A stretch of 64,000 bases of DNA from Bacteroidales bacterium (GCA_016290295.1 JAEETJ010000008.1:30198-94197), one strand, 5' to 3'. Numbered from the stretch's first letter, positions 8,916-16,720 are shown. Notes: generated by a model from the letters alone, not told the origin. Translations and numbers: made by a program.

Positions 8916-9395
8916 ATGAGAAAACTACGTGAATTTATTGGCTATTTGCTTGGTGGACTGCTTTTTGTAGTGCTGATGCCAACCATCATGTGGCTGGTAT
9001 CGGGAAGACCAGCTTTGTGGCCTGTCGGTACGGCAAGAGCCATTGTCGCCATCATACTGATGCTCGGTGGATTGTCACTTAGCATCTGGACCATCGTCTA
9101 TATGAGACAGCGCGGCAAGGGCAACCCGATGGACGCCTTCGGTCATGAAGTGGCACCACGCACGAAGCATCTGATGACCGACGGTCCCTACCGCCTTAAC
9201 CGCAACCCCATGCTCACAGGAACATTTACTTACCTCGTCGGTGCTGTTGTATGGCTGTGGGAGCCTATGGCATTGTTTGTATTGGTGCTTTTCTTCTCTA
9301 TCATGATGATACAGGTTTTTAGCGAGGAACAACGACTCCGGCGCGACTTCGGCGAAGAGTACGAGGCGTACTGCCGGCGAACCCGCAGGTTTTAA
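8916..9395 (+). CDS. Isoprenylcysteine carboxyl methyltransferase (ICMT)-like membrane protein
   Basis: Seen: 159 residues from ATG 8916, with four to five hydrophobic helices. The ICMT/PEMT motifs are in the C-terminal half: DGPYRLNRNPMLTG and FSEEQRLRRDFGEEYEAYCR. Known: these motifs bind S-adenosylmethionine and the substrate in ICMT and phospholipid N-methyltransferases. Bacterial members mostly have unknown acceptors. Inferred: SAM-dependent methylation of a lipid-linked substrate in the inner membrane. Own promoter, transcribed alone or with the following GNAT gene, which also has a promoter. Confidence 0.82.
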   Translation: MRKLREFIGYLLGGLLFVVLMPTIMWLVSGRPALWPVGTARAIVAIILMLGGLSLSIWTIVYMRQRGKGNPMDAFGHEVAPRTKHLMTDGPYRLNRNPMLTGTFTYLVGAVVWLWEPMALFVLVLFFSIMMIQVFSEEQRLRRDFGEEYEAYCRRTRRF

Positions 9396-9430
9396 TGTTT
9401 TATACTCATAAAGATTCCCTTGGAAAATCG

Positions 9431-9439
9431 TATTTTTGC
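9431..9439 (+). promoter_or_regulatory. -7 box of the GNAT gene
   Basis: TATTTTTGC, a perfect -7 box 17 bases before ATG 9457. Confidence 0.8.
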
Positions 9440-9456
9440 AGTCTAAAAAAATTTGA

Positions 9457-9978
9457 ATGCTGGAAACTAAAAGAATACTGCTACGCCCCTGGCGCGAAAG
9501 CGATGCGGAAACGCTATACAAATACGCCTCCGACCCCGAAGTGGGCCCCCGGGCAGGTTGGCCTCCTCACAAAAGTGTGGAAGAAAGTCTGGAGATTATC
9601 CGCACCGTGTTCAACAGCGACCATATCTGGGCTATTGAGTTGAAAGACACGTGCGAACCGATTGGTTGTATCGGCTACTATGCATACGGCGAGAGCAACA
9701 TTAATATTGGCGAGAATGATGCCGAAGCAGGTTACTGGATTGCACGGCCTTATTGGAACCAGGGCATCTGCACCGAAGCGCTGCAGCTGCTGATTGACTA
9801 CTGCTTCAACGAGAAAGGCTTTCACACCATTTGGAGCGACTACTTCCCCGACAATCTCGCCTCAGGCCGCGTGATGGAGAAATGTGGTTTCCACGACACC
9901 GGCAAAGTCAACTACTGCAGCCAACTTCAGGTCGGTTCCGACCGCCCAGTGAAAGTGATGAAATTGGAAAAAAAATAA
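9457..9978 (+). CDS. GNAT family N-acetyltransferase (RimJ/RimL-like)
   Basis: Seen: 173 residues. It opens METKRILLRPWRESDAETLY-like (LETKRILLRPW), the usual start of RimJ/RimL-type acetyltransferases. A core strand-helix follows (EAGYWIARPYWNQGICTEAL), which is the acetyl-CoA-binding loop (Q-G-x-C/G-T-E-A). Then comes SGRVMEKCGF near the C-terminus. Known: this group acetylates ribosomal-protein N-termini or small molecules, and the substrate cannot be read from sequence. The zinc-ribbon gene starts 3 bp after its stop, so the two form an operon. Confidence 0.88.
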   Translation: MLETKRILLRPWRESDAETLYKYASDPEVGPRAGWPPHKSVEESLEIIRTVFNSDHIWAIELKDTCEPIGCIGYYAYGESNINIGENDAEAGYWIARPYWNQGICTEALQLLIDYCFNEKGFHTIWSDYFPDNLASGRVMEKCGFHDTGKVNYCSQLQVGSDRPVKVMKLEKK

Positions 9979-9981
9979 TAT

Positions 9982-10575
9982 ATGGAACAGAAATTTTGTC
10001 AAAGCTGCGGAATGCCGCTAACGGAAGAGATTCTCGGCACCAATGCCGACGGAAGCAAAAATCAAGAATACTGCATCTACTGCTATAAAGATGGTGCCTT
10101 CACTGGCGACTTCACCCTAGAGGAAATGGTGGAGTTTTGCTCGCAGTTTGTGGACGAGTACAATAAGAACACTGGCCAGAATTTCAACAGAGAGGAATAC
10201 AAAAACGTGCTCCGGCAGTTTTATCCGAACCTAAAACGCTGGCAACTACCTGCCGACCAGCTGCCCCATGCCACTTCGCCTATCAAGCAGCAGCTCATCG
10301 ACGAAGTCAACGCATTAGGTATCAAAGACATGCCGCACATCGACAACCTTTTTGTGCTGCAAGGCTCGTTCATCAACATGGAATACACCATCAACGGCAA
10401 CAAAGTAAAATTCCTTGATGACAACGCTACCTATTGGGGCAATCAGGTGGAGAAACAAGGCGTGAAAGGTCGCTGCTTTGGCATTGCCTGCAACGAGCAC
10501 CACATTCTCGTGAGCGAATACGGAAAAGGTGGCACCAATCCCGAATTGGTGTCTTTCACCCGCAGATCCCACTAA
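9982..10575 (+). CDS. Zinc-ribbon domain protein with unknown C-terminal domain
   Basis: Seen: 197 residues. An N-terminal zinc ribbon has two Cys pairs (FCQSCGMPL at 5-13 and YCIYCY at ~34-39), then a helical segment (FTLEEMVEFCSQFVDEYNK). This matches the putative zinc-ribbon family annotated from many gut bacteria. The C-terminal ~100 residues (VNALGIKDMPHIDNLFVLQG..., GRCFGIACNEHHILVSEYGKGG) form a second, unrecognised domain. It is co-transcribed with the GNAT gene (3-bp gap). Function is unknown. A regulatory or protein-binding role for the ribbon is only a guess. Confidence 0.72.
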   Translation: MEQKFCQSCGMPLTEEILGTNADGSKNQEYCIYCYKDGAFTGDFTLEEMVEFCSQFVDEYNKNTGQNFNREEYKNVLRQFYPNLKRWQLPADQLPHATSPIKQQLIDEVNALGIKDMPHIDNLFVLQGSFINMEYTINGNKVKFLDDNATYWGNQVEKQGVKGRCFGIACNEHHILVSEYGKGGTNPELVSFTRRSH

Positions 10576-10582
10576 TATTCCG

Positions 10583-10608
10583 TATGTTGCATCGTTAACG
10601 CAACATAA
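10583..10608 (+). promoter_or_regulatory. Palindromic operator-like site upstream of the DUF4846 gene
   Basis: TGTTGC-N9-GCAACA, containing TAACGCAACA. The same half-site recurs at 11658-11667 in front of the CAT-like gene. It lies between two genes and 25-50 bp before the next -7 box. Probable binding site of a shared regulator. Confidence 0.5.
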
Positions 10609-10632
10609 CACCAACACCACCCGATTTTTTTA

Positions 10633-10641
10633 TACTCTTGC
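10633..10641 (+). promoter_or_regulatory. -7 box of the DUF4846 gene
   Basis: TACTCTTGC, one mismatch to TAnnTTTGC, 23 bases before ATG 10665. A TTG start at 10638 would overlap it and is therefore rejected. Confidence 0.55.
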
Positions 10642-10664
10642 CCCTAAAACCTCAAATCTCCCCT

Positions 10665-11471
10665 ATGGAAGAAAAATCACCGAACAAGAAAACTCGCTGG
10701 AAACTTGCCGTAATGATTGCTGTCATCATCCTGCTGGCTATAGGTGGCATTTGGGTATGGTGGACCTATTCATCAAGGACCAGCAGTCTGAGAAACGCTC
10801 GACATATCGGAGAAGTTCCGACGCCTTTCGCTTACCAAAGAATTGAGGCTCAAGACAAAAGCTATGCCGCCTATCTTCGTTCCCTGCCCTTGAAGCCGCA
10901 AGGGTGCAAAGTACAGCTTTATAAAGGTGGAGACGCCAATTACCAATGGCTTTCGGCAGCAGTGGTGGATATGGAGTTGCTTTCCAACTATGAGCAATGT
11001 GCCGACGTGACGATGAGAATCCGGGCCGAGTATTTGTACAAGATGGGACGCTTCAAGGATATTTGCTTTACGGATGTCAACGGGCAAAAGATGCAGTATC
11101 AGGGTGGTAAGGACAGAAATGCTTTCGAGAGTTATCTGAAAAGAGTATATGGAATGTGCAATACAGCGTCTCTGTACAAGGAAACAACTCCCCGCCTCGT
11201 TCGGGAAGTCCAGCCGGGAGATGTACTGGTCTATCCGGCTCGAAATGGCCATCAGTACGGCCACGCCATGCTGGTGGTGGACGTGGCACGCACCAAGTCC
11301 GGGAAGGTGGCCGTCTTATGTGTGGAAGGCAACACTCCCGCCCGCGAAATGCACCTCCTTCGAAACGTGGCGCACCCTCTTCGCAATCCGTGGTTCATCC
11401 TGGATGATGACAGCAGCACCATCCACATCTCCGTCTTCAGCTTTGCTCCTGAAGAATTACGGCACTACTGA
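10665..11471 (+). CDS. DUF4846 domain-containing membrane-anchored protein
   Basis: Seen: 268 residues from ATG 10665. There is one N-terminal membrane anchor (AVMIAVIILLAIGGIWVWW), then an extracytoplasmic domain of the DUF4846 type: PTPFAYQRI near the start, YAAYLRSLPLKP, VDMELLSNYEQCADVTMRIRAEYLY, then QPGDVLVYPARNGHQYGHAMLVVDVA and a C-terminal NPWFILDD. Known: DUF4846 is common in Bacteroidota and of unproven function. The GD...P..GHA.LVVD pattern recalls NlpC/P60-like folds, but the catalytic Cys is not evident, so no enzyme call is made. It is preceded by a palindromic operator-like site shared with the CAT-like gene. Confidence 0.82.
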   Translation: MEEKSPNKKTRWKLAVMIAVIILLAIGGIWVWWTYSSRTSSLRNARHIGEVPTPFAYQRIEAQDKSYAAYLRSLPLKPQGCKVQLYKGGDANYQWLSAAVVDMELLSNYEQCADVTMRIRAEYLYKMGRFKDICFTDVNGQKMQYQGGKDRNAFESYLKRVYGMCNTASLYKETTPRLVREVQPGDVLVYPARNGHQYGHAMLVVDVARTKSGKVAVLCVEGNTPAREMHLLRNVAHPLRNPWFILDDDSSTIHISVFSFAPEELRHY

Positions 11472-11488
11472 CCCTTGAATATTTTGTG

Positions 11489-11497
11489 TATTTTTGC
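11489..11497 (+). promoter_or_regulatory. -7 box before a short broken reading frame
   Basis: TATTTTTGC, a perfect -7 box. Four bases after it lies the 16-bp perfect palindrome TTGAAAATATTTTCAA (11501-11516), then an ATG at 11518. Confidence 0.65.
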
Positions 11498-11517
11498 CAT
11501 TTGAAAATATTTTCAAT

Positions 11518-11615
11518 ATGAAGAATACCATTTCGTACAATCCCTCTAGGGCATGCTCATCGGCCTGATCCCTTGCCTCCTCGGAGCCGTAATTTACGCT
11601 TGGCTATTAACATAA
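11518..11615 (+). pseudogene. Possible remnant of a tiny membrane protein gene
   Basis: A promoter and a palindrome precede ATG 11518, which reads 16 codons (MKNTISYNPSR...) and stops. A second ATG at 11553, in another frame, reads 20 codons rich in hydrophobic residues (MLIGLIPCLLGAVIYAWLLT) and stops at 11615. Joined by a one- or two-base shift they would give a ~30-residue single-span membrane peptide. It may be a frame-shifted small gene, or the second frame may be translated alone. No family was recognised. Confidence 0.3.
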
Positions 11616-11636
11616 GAGTACGGGGCGTTCAATATA

Positions 11637-11667
11637 TTGCGTTACCAATGCAACAATTAACGCAACA
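11637..11667 (+). promoter_or_regulatory. Operator-like inverted repeat upstream of the CAT-like gene
   Basis: TTGCGTTA (11637-11644) and its complement TAACGCAA (11658-11665) form an inverted repeat with an extra ATGCAACA between them. The distal half ends just before the -7 box at 11675, about where the -33 element should be, so a repressor here would block the promoter. The half-site TAACGCAACA also occurs before the DUF4846 gene. Confidence 0.5.
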
Positions 11668-11674
11668 TTTTTCG

Positions 11675-11683
11675 TACTTTTGC
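11675..11683 (+). promoter_or_regulatory. -7 box of the CAT-like gene
   Basis: TACTTTTGC, a perfect -7 box 23 bases before ATG 11706. Confidence 0.8.
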
Positions 11684-11705
11684 CTCTTCAATCTAAACCC
11701 CCAAA

Positions 11706-12335
11706 ATGAAACAAGAAACCAACCCCGAAGAAACCCCAAGAGCGTATGCCTTCAAGATGTGGATGACTGCACCCATGCCGATGGTGACATTGGTAAAAAC
11801 AATGGATGTTAGCAAACTGGTGAAAATCAGCAAAAAAAATGGCATAAAGTTCAACACGCTGATGTGCTGGTGTATCGGCAAGGCGGCCAACAAGACGGAA
11901 GAGCTGCATTTGCTGCCAGAGGACGGAAAGCTGTACCAGTACGACAAAATCGCCGTCAACGTGGTGGTGCGCAACCGCAAGGGCGGCATCAACTCCTGCG
12001 ACATTCCCTATACGGAAGACCTCCAGCAATTCAACTGCGACTACATGGAGCTGACCACCAAAGTGGCGGAGGAGTGCCAGAGCAGTTTCCTCGACGGGTA
12101 TATGATTGTCGGCACCTCCGCGATGATCCAGACCGAGCTCGACTGCATCGTCAACCAATACACCGACAAGTTCCTCAACCCGATGGTGATGTGGGGCAAG
12201 TACCGCAAAAGCTGGTTCAAAACGCTGTTGCCCGTCTCGTTCCAGTTCCACCACGTGCAGATGGATGGCGGCGACGCGGCGCGGTTTTTAGAGCGGTTGC
12301 AACAAACAATAAAGAACTATATAAGGCAGTTGTAA
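11706..12335 (+). CDS. Chloramphenicol acetyltransferase (CAT)-fold protein
   Basis: Seen: 209 residues, close to the size of classical CAT subunits. The catalytic signature HHxxxDG is intact at about residues 182-188 (FQFHHVQMDGGDAARFLERL). The N-terminal part FKMWMTAPMPMVTLVKTMDV and the central LMCWCIGKAANKTEELHLL fit the CAT trimer fold. Known: the family uses acetyl-CoA to O-acetylate chloramphenicol, but many members outside catA/catB act on other substrates. Resistance cannot be inferred from sequence alone. The gene has its own -7 box with an operator-like repeat over the -33 region. The membrane protein gene follows after 12 bp and is probably co-transcribed. Confidence 0.85.
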   Translation: MKQETNPEETPRAYAFKMWMTAPMPMVTLVKTMDVSKLVKISKKNGIKFNTLMCWCIGKAANKTEELHLLPEDGKLYQYDKIAVNVVVRNRKGGINSCDIPYTEDLQQFNCDYMELTTKVAEECQSSFLDGYMIVGTSAMIQTELDCIVNQYTDKFLNPMVMWGKYRKSWFKTLLPVSFQFHHVQMDGGDAARFLERLQQTIKNYIRQL

Positions 12336-12347
12336 TAAAATCGCTAT

Positions 12348-13112
12348 ATGAAAAATCAGTTTAAAACCCCAAAAATTATCAATACTAACATCTCATCGGA
12401 TATGAAACAGTTTCTGCTGACACTACTCGCCACCACCATTTCCATTGTGCTAACATTCGGCACTTCCGCCATCATCGAGAAGCATCAGAAAAAGGCGGCA
12501 AAAAAAGAAATGGTCATGATGATTATCTATGACTTTGACAAAACCATTGAGCAAGTGCAAGTTGCCGATTCGGCATTCCGATTAGCAAGTAAGACAGAGC
12601 GGGAGATCGCCCTTCATCCTGAATATTTCGACAGTCTGCAAATCCGATTATATCCAGCCATTACGCTTATCTCCAATGAATTTTCCGAAACGACAGAAAA
12701 GATTTTCTCCTCCAATATTGAGACTGTCAACACCATAAGTGATGTGAACTTCATCAACGAGGTTTCTTCCTTCTACAACATGCGCCACCTATACCAAGAC
12801 CTTGCAATGAATGTGTTCAAAGAGGAAATAACTGGATTACAGGGGGGGCTACATCTCGAAACGCTCTTCGACATCGATTTCCCATCATATTATCTCACAA
12901 CCAGATCATTCTTGGAAAGCTTTATTGATATTCGCAACCGCTGCATACAGATGATGAATATCAGTGAGGAGGAACAAAAGAAGTTCAGCGAACAGCACAT
13001 AAAAAGCGAAAACAAAAAAAACGGCTCTGTAGATGAACAGATAATTATGGAAATGTATGAGGCTGAAGAGATTATCGAACAAGCCAAAGAAAAATTGAAG
13101 CAGGGAAAATAG
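12348..13112 (+). CDS. Membrane protein of unknown function, paralogue of the 5.8-kb gene
   Basis: Not a named family. Seen: 254 residues. A short head is followed by one transmembrane helix (FLLTLLATTISIVLTFGTSAII) and then a basic, helix-rich soluble part with EKIFSSNIETVNTISDVNFI. This aligns with the paralogue at 5846-6721 over its whole length. ATG 12348 is preferred to ATG 12402 because it gives a head of the same length as the paralogue. It lies 12 bp after the CAT-like gene, probably in its transcript, and 24 bp before the thioesterase gene. Confidence 0.72.
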   Translation: MKNQFKTPKIINTNISSDMKQFLLTLLATTISIVLTFGTSAIIEKHQKKAAKKEMVMMIIYDFDKTIEQVQVADSAFRLASKTEREIALHPEYFDSLQIRLYPAITLISNEFSETTEKIFSSNIETVNTISDVNFINEVSSFYNMRHLYQDLAMNVFKEEITGLQGGLHLETLFDIDFPSYYLTTRSFLESFIDIRNRCIQMMNISEEEQKKFSEQHIKSENKKNGSVDEQIIMEMYEAEEIIEQAKEKLKQGK

Positions 13113-13136
13113 CCACTTGAAAAATAATTTCTGAAT

Positions 13137-13523
13137 ATGATGGATTACGACACATTAAAAGGACTCCGCCACTGCGAAACGCTGGTGGTGGAGCATAAAG
13201 ACACCGCCGCCGTGTATGGCTCCGGCGCATTGGAAGTGTTCGCCACCCCGGCTATGATTGCCCTGATGGAGAAAACCTGCCTTATGAGCGTGTGCGACAA
13301 AATCGGTGAAGGCAACACAACCGTCGGTATTGCCGTCAATATCAAGCATTTGAAAGCAAGTCCTGTGGGTGCCACCATCCGCTGCGAGGCCGAACTCACT
13401 GAGGTGGACCGCCGCCGCTTGGTATTCAAGGTTCAGTGCTTCGAAGGCGAAAATCTCATTGGCGAAGGCATCCACGAACGATTTGTGGTGGAGAGCGCAA
13501 AGTTTATGGCAAAATTATCATAG
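13137..13523 (+). CDS. Hotdog-fold thioesterase family protein
   Basis: Seen: 128 residues of the fluoroacetyl-CoA thioesterase (FlK)-like hotdog type. It shows VYGSGALEVFATPAMIALMEKTC (central hotdog helix with conserved ATPAM and E), GNTTVGIAVNIKHLKASPVG and RLVFKVQCFEGENLIGEGIHERFVV. Known: such proteins hydrolyse short acyl-CoA esters, and the His in NIKHLKASPVG is conserved. Inferred: removal of toxic or dead-end acyl-CoAs in the cytoplasm. It follows the membrane protein gene by 24 bp and precedes the next by 20 bp, so it belongs to the 11.7-14.3 kb operon. Confidence 0.87.
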   Translation: MMDYDTLKGLRHCETLVVEHKDTAAVYGSGALEVFATPAMIALMEKTCLMSVCDKIGEGNTTVGIAVNIKHLKASPVGATIRCEAELTEVDRRRLVFKVQCFEGENLIGEGIHERFVVESAKFMAKLS

Positions 13524-13543
13524 TAGATGTTATTGTTTCAACA

Positions 13544-14281
13544 ATGTCCACAGATAAAAAAACGAGTATAATCATCAGGTTCGCTTGTATTGTAATGGCT
13601 GTGCCAGAAGGCTGGCTTTTATACATGTTGTTATATGAATGGTTACCCTATCATTCTTCGGACACCTTTGACACCATAAGTGGTTTCATTGTCATATTGT
13701 TATGCAGCGGTGTTTTATTATACCTCCTATATAATGCATTATTTTACAATCAAATAAGCCGCAAACAAGAATTAAAAGAGCAACAGCGGAAACGAGAACG
13801 TCTGGCACAATTGGAAGCCCTTCGGGAAGAGCATCTTCGCCATCCCATTGACACCGACACGCTCATTTTGTTGGACAATGTGACAGATTTTGATCAGTTG
13901 GAAAAATGTATCCTCGACAACATGGACGACAATGACGAAGAGAGTCTTGAGAACCTGCCACTACTGAAGAAGCGTGGTGAAGGAAGCTATACCATCACCT
14001 TCCCCTGTGGTGTCACGAGGCAAGCACTTTGTCAATTAGTGGACGATATCTGGTGTTTTTGTTCCTGTACCATACAAGCCTGGTGCCGACCAGAACTGTT
14101 CAAAAAACACACTGGAGAGTGGCTGTACCTCTGCTATGGGAAAGAAGGCATCCTGATTGCGTTGGACGAAAACGAAACCCAATGGGACATCAATCCCGAC
14201 GATGCCATGCCCTATCGCTCAAAAAAACACGACTGCTTTTACAAGGCACGACCGGAAATACAAATAAACCGGCAATTGTAA
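13544..14281 (+). CDS. Hypothetical protein with two membrane helices and cytoplasmic domain
   Basis: Not recognised. Seen: 245 residues from ATG 13544. Upstream in-frame codons overlap the thioesterase gene and encode a basic, implausible N-terminus. Two membrane helices (RFACIVMAVPEGWLLYMLLY; GFIVILLCSGVLLYLLYNALF) are followed by a basic coiled-coil (KQELKEQQRKRERLAQLEAL). A ~130-residue soluble domain comes next, with several Cys and Trp (DDIWCFCSCTIQAWCRPELF). It is last in the run starting at the CAT-like gene. No function is proposed. Confidence 0.6.
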   Translation: MSTDKKTSIIIRFACIVMAVPEGWLLYMLLYEWLPYHSSDTFDTISGFIVILLCSGVLLYLLYNALFYNQISRKQELKEQQRKRERLAQLEALREEHLRHPIDTDTLILLDNVTDFDQLEKCILDNMDDNDEESLENLPLLKKRGEGSYTITFPCGVTRQALCQLVDDIWCFCSCTIQAWCRPELFKKHTGEWLYLCYGKEGILIALDENETQWDINPDDAMPYRSKKHDCFYKARPEIQINRQL

Positions 14282-14332
14282 TTGTGTACGCTTGCCATTT
14301 GATTTTATATACTCGATTCCTTAAATTTATTC

Positions 14333-14887
14333 TTACGCATTGACGAACACCGCAAACTTTTCGGCTTGCGATTTCAGCTGTGCGATTTGCTCGTCAGTAA
14401 GGTTAAACTCGCCTTTGGTCCATGCCTCTACACCCAAAGCAATACCCGTTTGTGCTTCTGTCATCACCTGCATTTTGATGAACTCTAACAGCTCGTTCAG
14501 CTTGGCACGGCATGAGGCTGTTTTGTTGTTGCCACCGGCACCACTTGCGGTAACCTTTTTGCCCACCACCGCACTGGGATTAGTAAAGTTGCTCATGTCC
14601 ATCGGAGGGGAAAGCCAGTCCAGCAGATTCTTGAGCAAACCAGGATAGCTGAAGTTATACTCTGGGGTGAAAATCCAGATACCATCGGCAGCCAAAATTT
14701 CCTTGCGGACGCGAGCCACAGGGGCAGGGACCGAAGCTTCCAAATCCTGATTCATCAGCGGAACATCTTCAAATTCAAGATATTTAATATTGAACTGGTC
14801 GGATAGCATTTTCTCGGCCAAAGCAGCCAATTGACGGTTAAAAGACTGTTTGCGCAAAGAGCCCACAATAAAGACGATGGTTTTCAT
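14333..14887 (-). CDS. NADPH-dependent FMN reductase family protein
   Basis: Seen: 184 residues with the flavodoxin-like fold of NADPH-dependent FMN reductases: GSLRKQSFNRQLAAL (FMN phosphate loop), ADGIWIFTPEYNFSYPGLLK (the conserved PEYN that contacts the flavin), and a later GAGGNNKTASCRAKLNELLE. Known: members reduce FMN, quinones, azo compounds or chromate with NAD(P)H. Inferred: a cytoplasmic quinone/azo-type reductase with a stress or detoxification role. Own -7 box at 14919-14927, transcribed alone, convergent with the 13.5-kb gene (51-bp gap). Confidence 0.9.
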   Translation of the reverse strand: MKTIVFIVGSLRKQSFNRQLAALAEKMLSDQFNIKYLEFEDVPLMNQDLEASVPAPVARVRKEILAADGIWIFTPEYNFSYPGLLKNLLDWLSPPMDMSNFTNPSAVVGKKVTASGAGGNNKTASCRAKLNELLEFIKMQVMTEAQTGIALGVEAWTKGEFNLTDEQIAQLKSQAEKFAVFVNA

Positions 14888-14918
14888 GACGTTCTGTTTG
14901 ATTTTTTATAATGATGCT

Positions 14919-14927
14919 GCAAATATA
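14919..14927 (-). promoter_or_regulatory. -7 box of the FMN reductase gene
   Basis: TATATTTGC on the minus strand, 32 bases before the ATG. Confidence 0.75.
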
Positions 14928-15007
14928 CAAAAAGGAATGGTTCTTTTAGCCTATTAATTTTTACAATTTTTATCTGTCGATTGTGCCTCTGCTAACACCT
15001 CTCTCTT

Positions 15008-15300
15008 TCGCGGCGGCAAATATTTCGCTCCGGTGCACACAACACCTGCGCCGCGACATACAACACATGGCATCCTCATCCCCGGGGTTGCGGTGCTCGT
15101 TCCTCACACCTTACCCCGGGCTATGCTCCTTGCAGGCCTACAGCCTGCATCAAAATCATAGTGATTGCAAGGTGTCCACAATAAATTTGCAGACAAAGGT
15201 GTGCGAACATGGAGAAATTAAATGTCGGAGGTGATAATCAACGGCTGAAAGCCGTGCAATATCTCAGCATGGGGTAAAACCCCATGGCAGATATGGATAT
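15008..15300. repeat. GC-rich palindromic repeat cluster, copy A
   Basis: This fills most of the 564-bp gene-free gap 14888-15451. In order it holds TCGCGGCG...CGCCGCGA (15008-15056, 8-bp inverted ends), a hairpin with arms CCCGGGG/CCCCGGG around GGTGCTCGTTCCTC (15080-15126), TGCAGGCCTACAGCCTGCA (15131-15149), CGGCTGAAAGCCG (15242-15254) and ATGGGGTAAAACCCCAT (15269-15285). The first three recur in the same order and spacing at 35405-35547, and the last two resemble 63483-63515. Short reading frames here are by-products. Confidence 0.7.
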
Positions 15301-15451
15301 ACCACATCCCGCGGTGCGCTATGAACCTGCACCAAAGCACTGAATTAACACACCACGGAACGGGCACATTTCAGCCGATGCAAAAATTTCATGCAGTAGT
15401 CGTAAATCTTTACCAGAGCATAGACATTAAATTACTCGGCTACTCATAGAA

Positions 15452-16720
15452 TTAATATTCCTCCACAAAATCCCTCACCATTTTGAAAATCGGCTCGTAA
15501 GCGTCGATGAGGAAGTTGTCGTAGGTGTCGAAGATGGTGTGATAGTATTTGAAGGCGTCGCCCTCCTCGTTCTCGAGGAAAATGCAAGGCACATGGCGAA
15601 CGGCAAAGGGATAGTGGTCGCTGTTGCCGGCTAACTCGCCACGGTTTAAGCTCTTGAAATAATGCTTCCCGTTGTTAAGTTTCTCAAACAGAGTATAACC
15701 ACGCATTCCCTCATTGCTCACCTCGCAGTACTGCACGGGATTGTTGTCGCCAATCATGTCGATATTGAACAAATACTTGATTTGAGACAAGGGCACAATG
15801 GGATGCTCCGCATAATACTCCGAGCCACGCAGATTGGCATCTTCACCTGAAAAAGCGATGAAGTACATGTCGTATTCGGGACGGTTTTGGGCGTAATACT
15901 TGGCCAAGGTCACAATAGCCGCGGTACCTGAGGCATTGTCGTTAGCACCAGCATAAAACACTTTCTTGCCAAGATTGCCGAGGTGGTCATAATGCGCCGT
16001 AAAAACATAGCAGCTGTCGTGTCTCCGACCTTCTACCTTGGCAATCACATTGAAAAGCTCATAATCTTTCAGGAACTTATTGTCGATATCGGCACGCACC
16101 GTTTTAATGCCTTCAACAGCTTCGGGCGTCATCCAGATAATGGGTTTCTCCACTACCCTATGGCCGTAGGCCTTGTAAAACTTGATGGGCGAGGTCCAGG
16201 TTTGGATGAGTCCCGCATTGGTGCAGCCGCCAGCCTTCTGCAAGCGGGAGAAGTCCTTTCCGTGATTGTAAGCGAACCAGAACTCACAAACCACAAGGCA
16301 GTTAGCGTATTCAGGTTTAGCCAGATCGGCGAACATCTTCTCTGGATCATAATTCAAGGTATCCACATGATACACAGGAAATTCGCCATGCACACCAGGA
16401 GAATACTCACGCATGGAGAAGTCCACGCCCGGAGTCAGCTTGCGACCATCCGCAGACAGCTCCATCTTGCCCGGGAAAGTATTGATATCGATGGTAAACG
16501 GTTGGCAGACCACCTCGTCCACGCCGGCCTTGGCGAATTCCTTTTGCAGGTATTTTCCCGCCTTGTTGGCACCGCCTTTGGCATAGCCTCGGCCTTGGTA
16601 TTTCGCAGAGCTCAGTTCCTTGACAATCTGTTTGTAATAGGCTAAATCCTGTGCTTGTAGAGAGGTTCCGAAAAATGTCACCAGCACAAAGGCCAGCACC
16701 AAAATCTTCAGTTTTTTCAT
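15452..16720 (-). CDS. M28 family zinc metallopeptidase (secreted aminopeptidase-like)
   Basis: Seen: 422 residues from the ATG at 16720, starting with a signal peptide (MKKLKILVLAFVLVTFFGTSLQAQ). The M28 zinc ligands are in order: FTAHYDHLG (His, Asp), GANDNASGTAA (Asp), FSGEDANLRGSEYY (Glu then Asp where most have Glu-Glu), FNIDMIGDN (Asp) and YYHTIFDTYDN (His). Known: M28 enzymes are two-zinc aminopeptidases or glutaminyl cyclase relatives. Inferred: a periplasmic peptidase used in peptide nutrition. A Met 10 codons upstream falls inside the -7 box and is rejected. It is divergent from the 16.86-kb gene, with back-to-back promoters. Confidence 0.88.
   Translation of the reverse strand: MKKLKILVLAFVLVTFFGTSLQAQDLAYYKQIVKELSSAKYQGRGYAKGGANKAGKYLQKEFAKAGVDEVVCQPFTIDINTFPGKMELSADGRKLTPGVDFSMREYSPGVHGEFPVYHVDTLNYDPEKMFADLAKPEYANCLVVCEFWFAYNHGKDFSRLQKAGGCTNAGLIQTWTSPIKFYKAYGHRVVEKPIIWMTPEAVEGIKTVRADIDNKFLKDYELFNVIAKVEGRRHDSCYVFTAHYDHLGNLGKKVFYAGANDNASGTAAIVTLAKYYAQNRPEYDMYFIAFSGEDANLRGSEYYAEHPIVPLSQIKYLFNIDMIGDNNPVQYCEVSNEGMRGYTLFEKLNNGKHYFKSLNRGELAGNSDHYPFAVRHVPCIFLENEEGDAFKYYHTIFDTYDNFLIDAYEPIFKMVRDFVEEY

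Noticed and set aside
11706..12335. Chloramphenicol resistance gene
   Set aside because: The fold and HHxxxDG motif are present, but many CAT-fold proteins in Bacteroidota act on other substrates and there is no mobile context; only the fold is claimed.
14983..15234. 83-codon open frame in the 15-kb intergenic region
   Set aside because: It is made up of the GC-rich hairpin modules shared with 35.4-35.6 kb; the peptide is a translation of a non-coding repeat.
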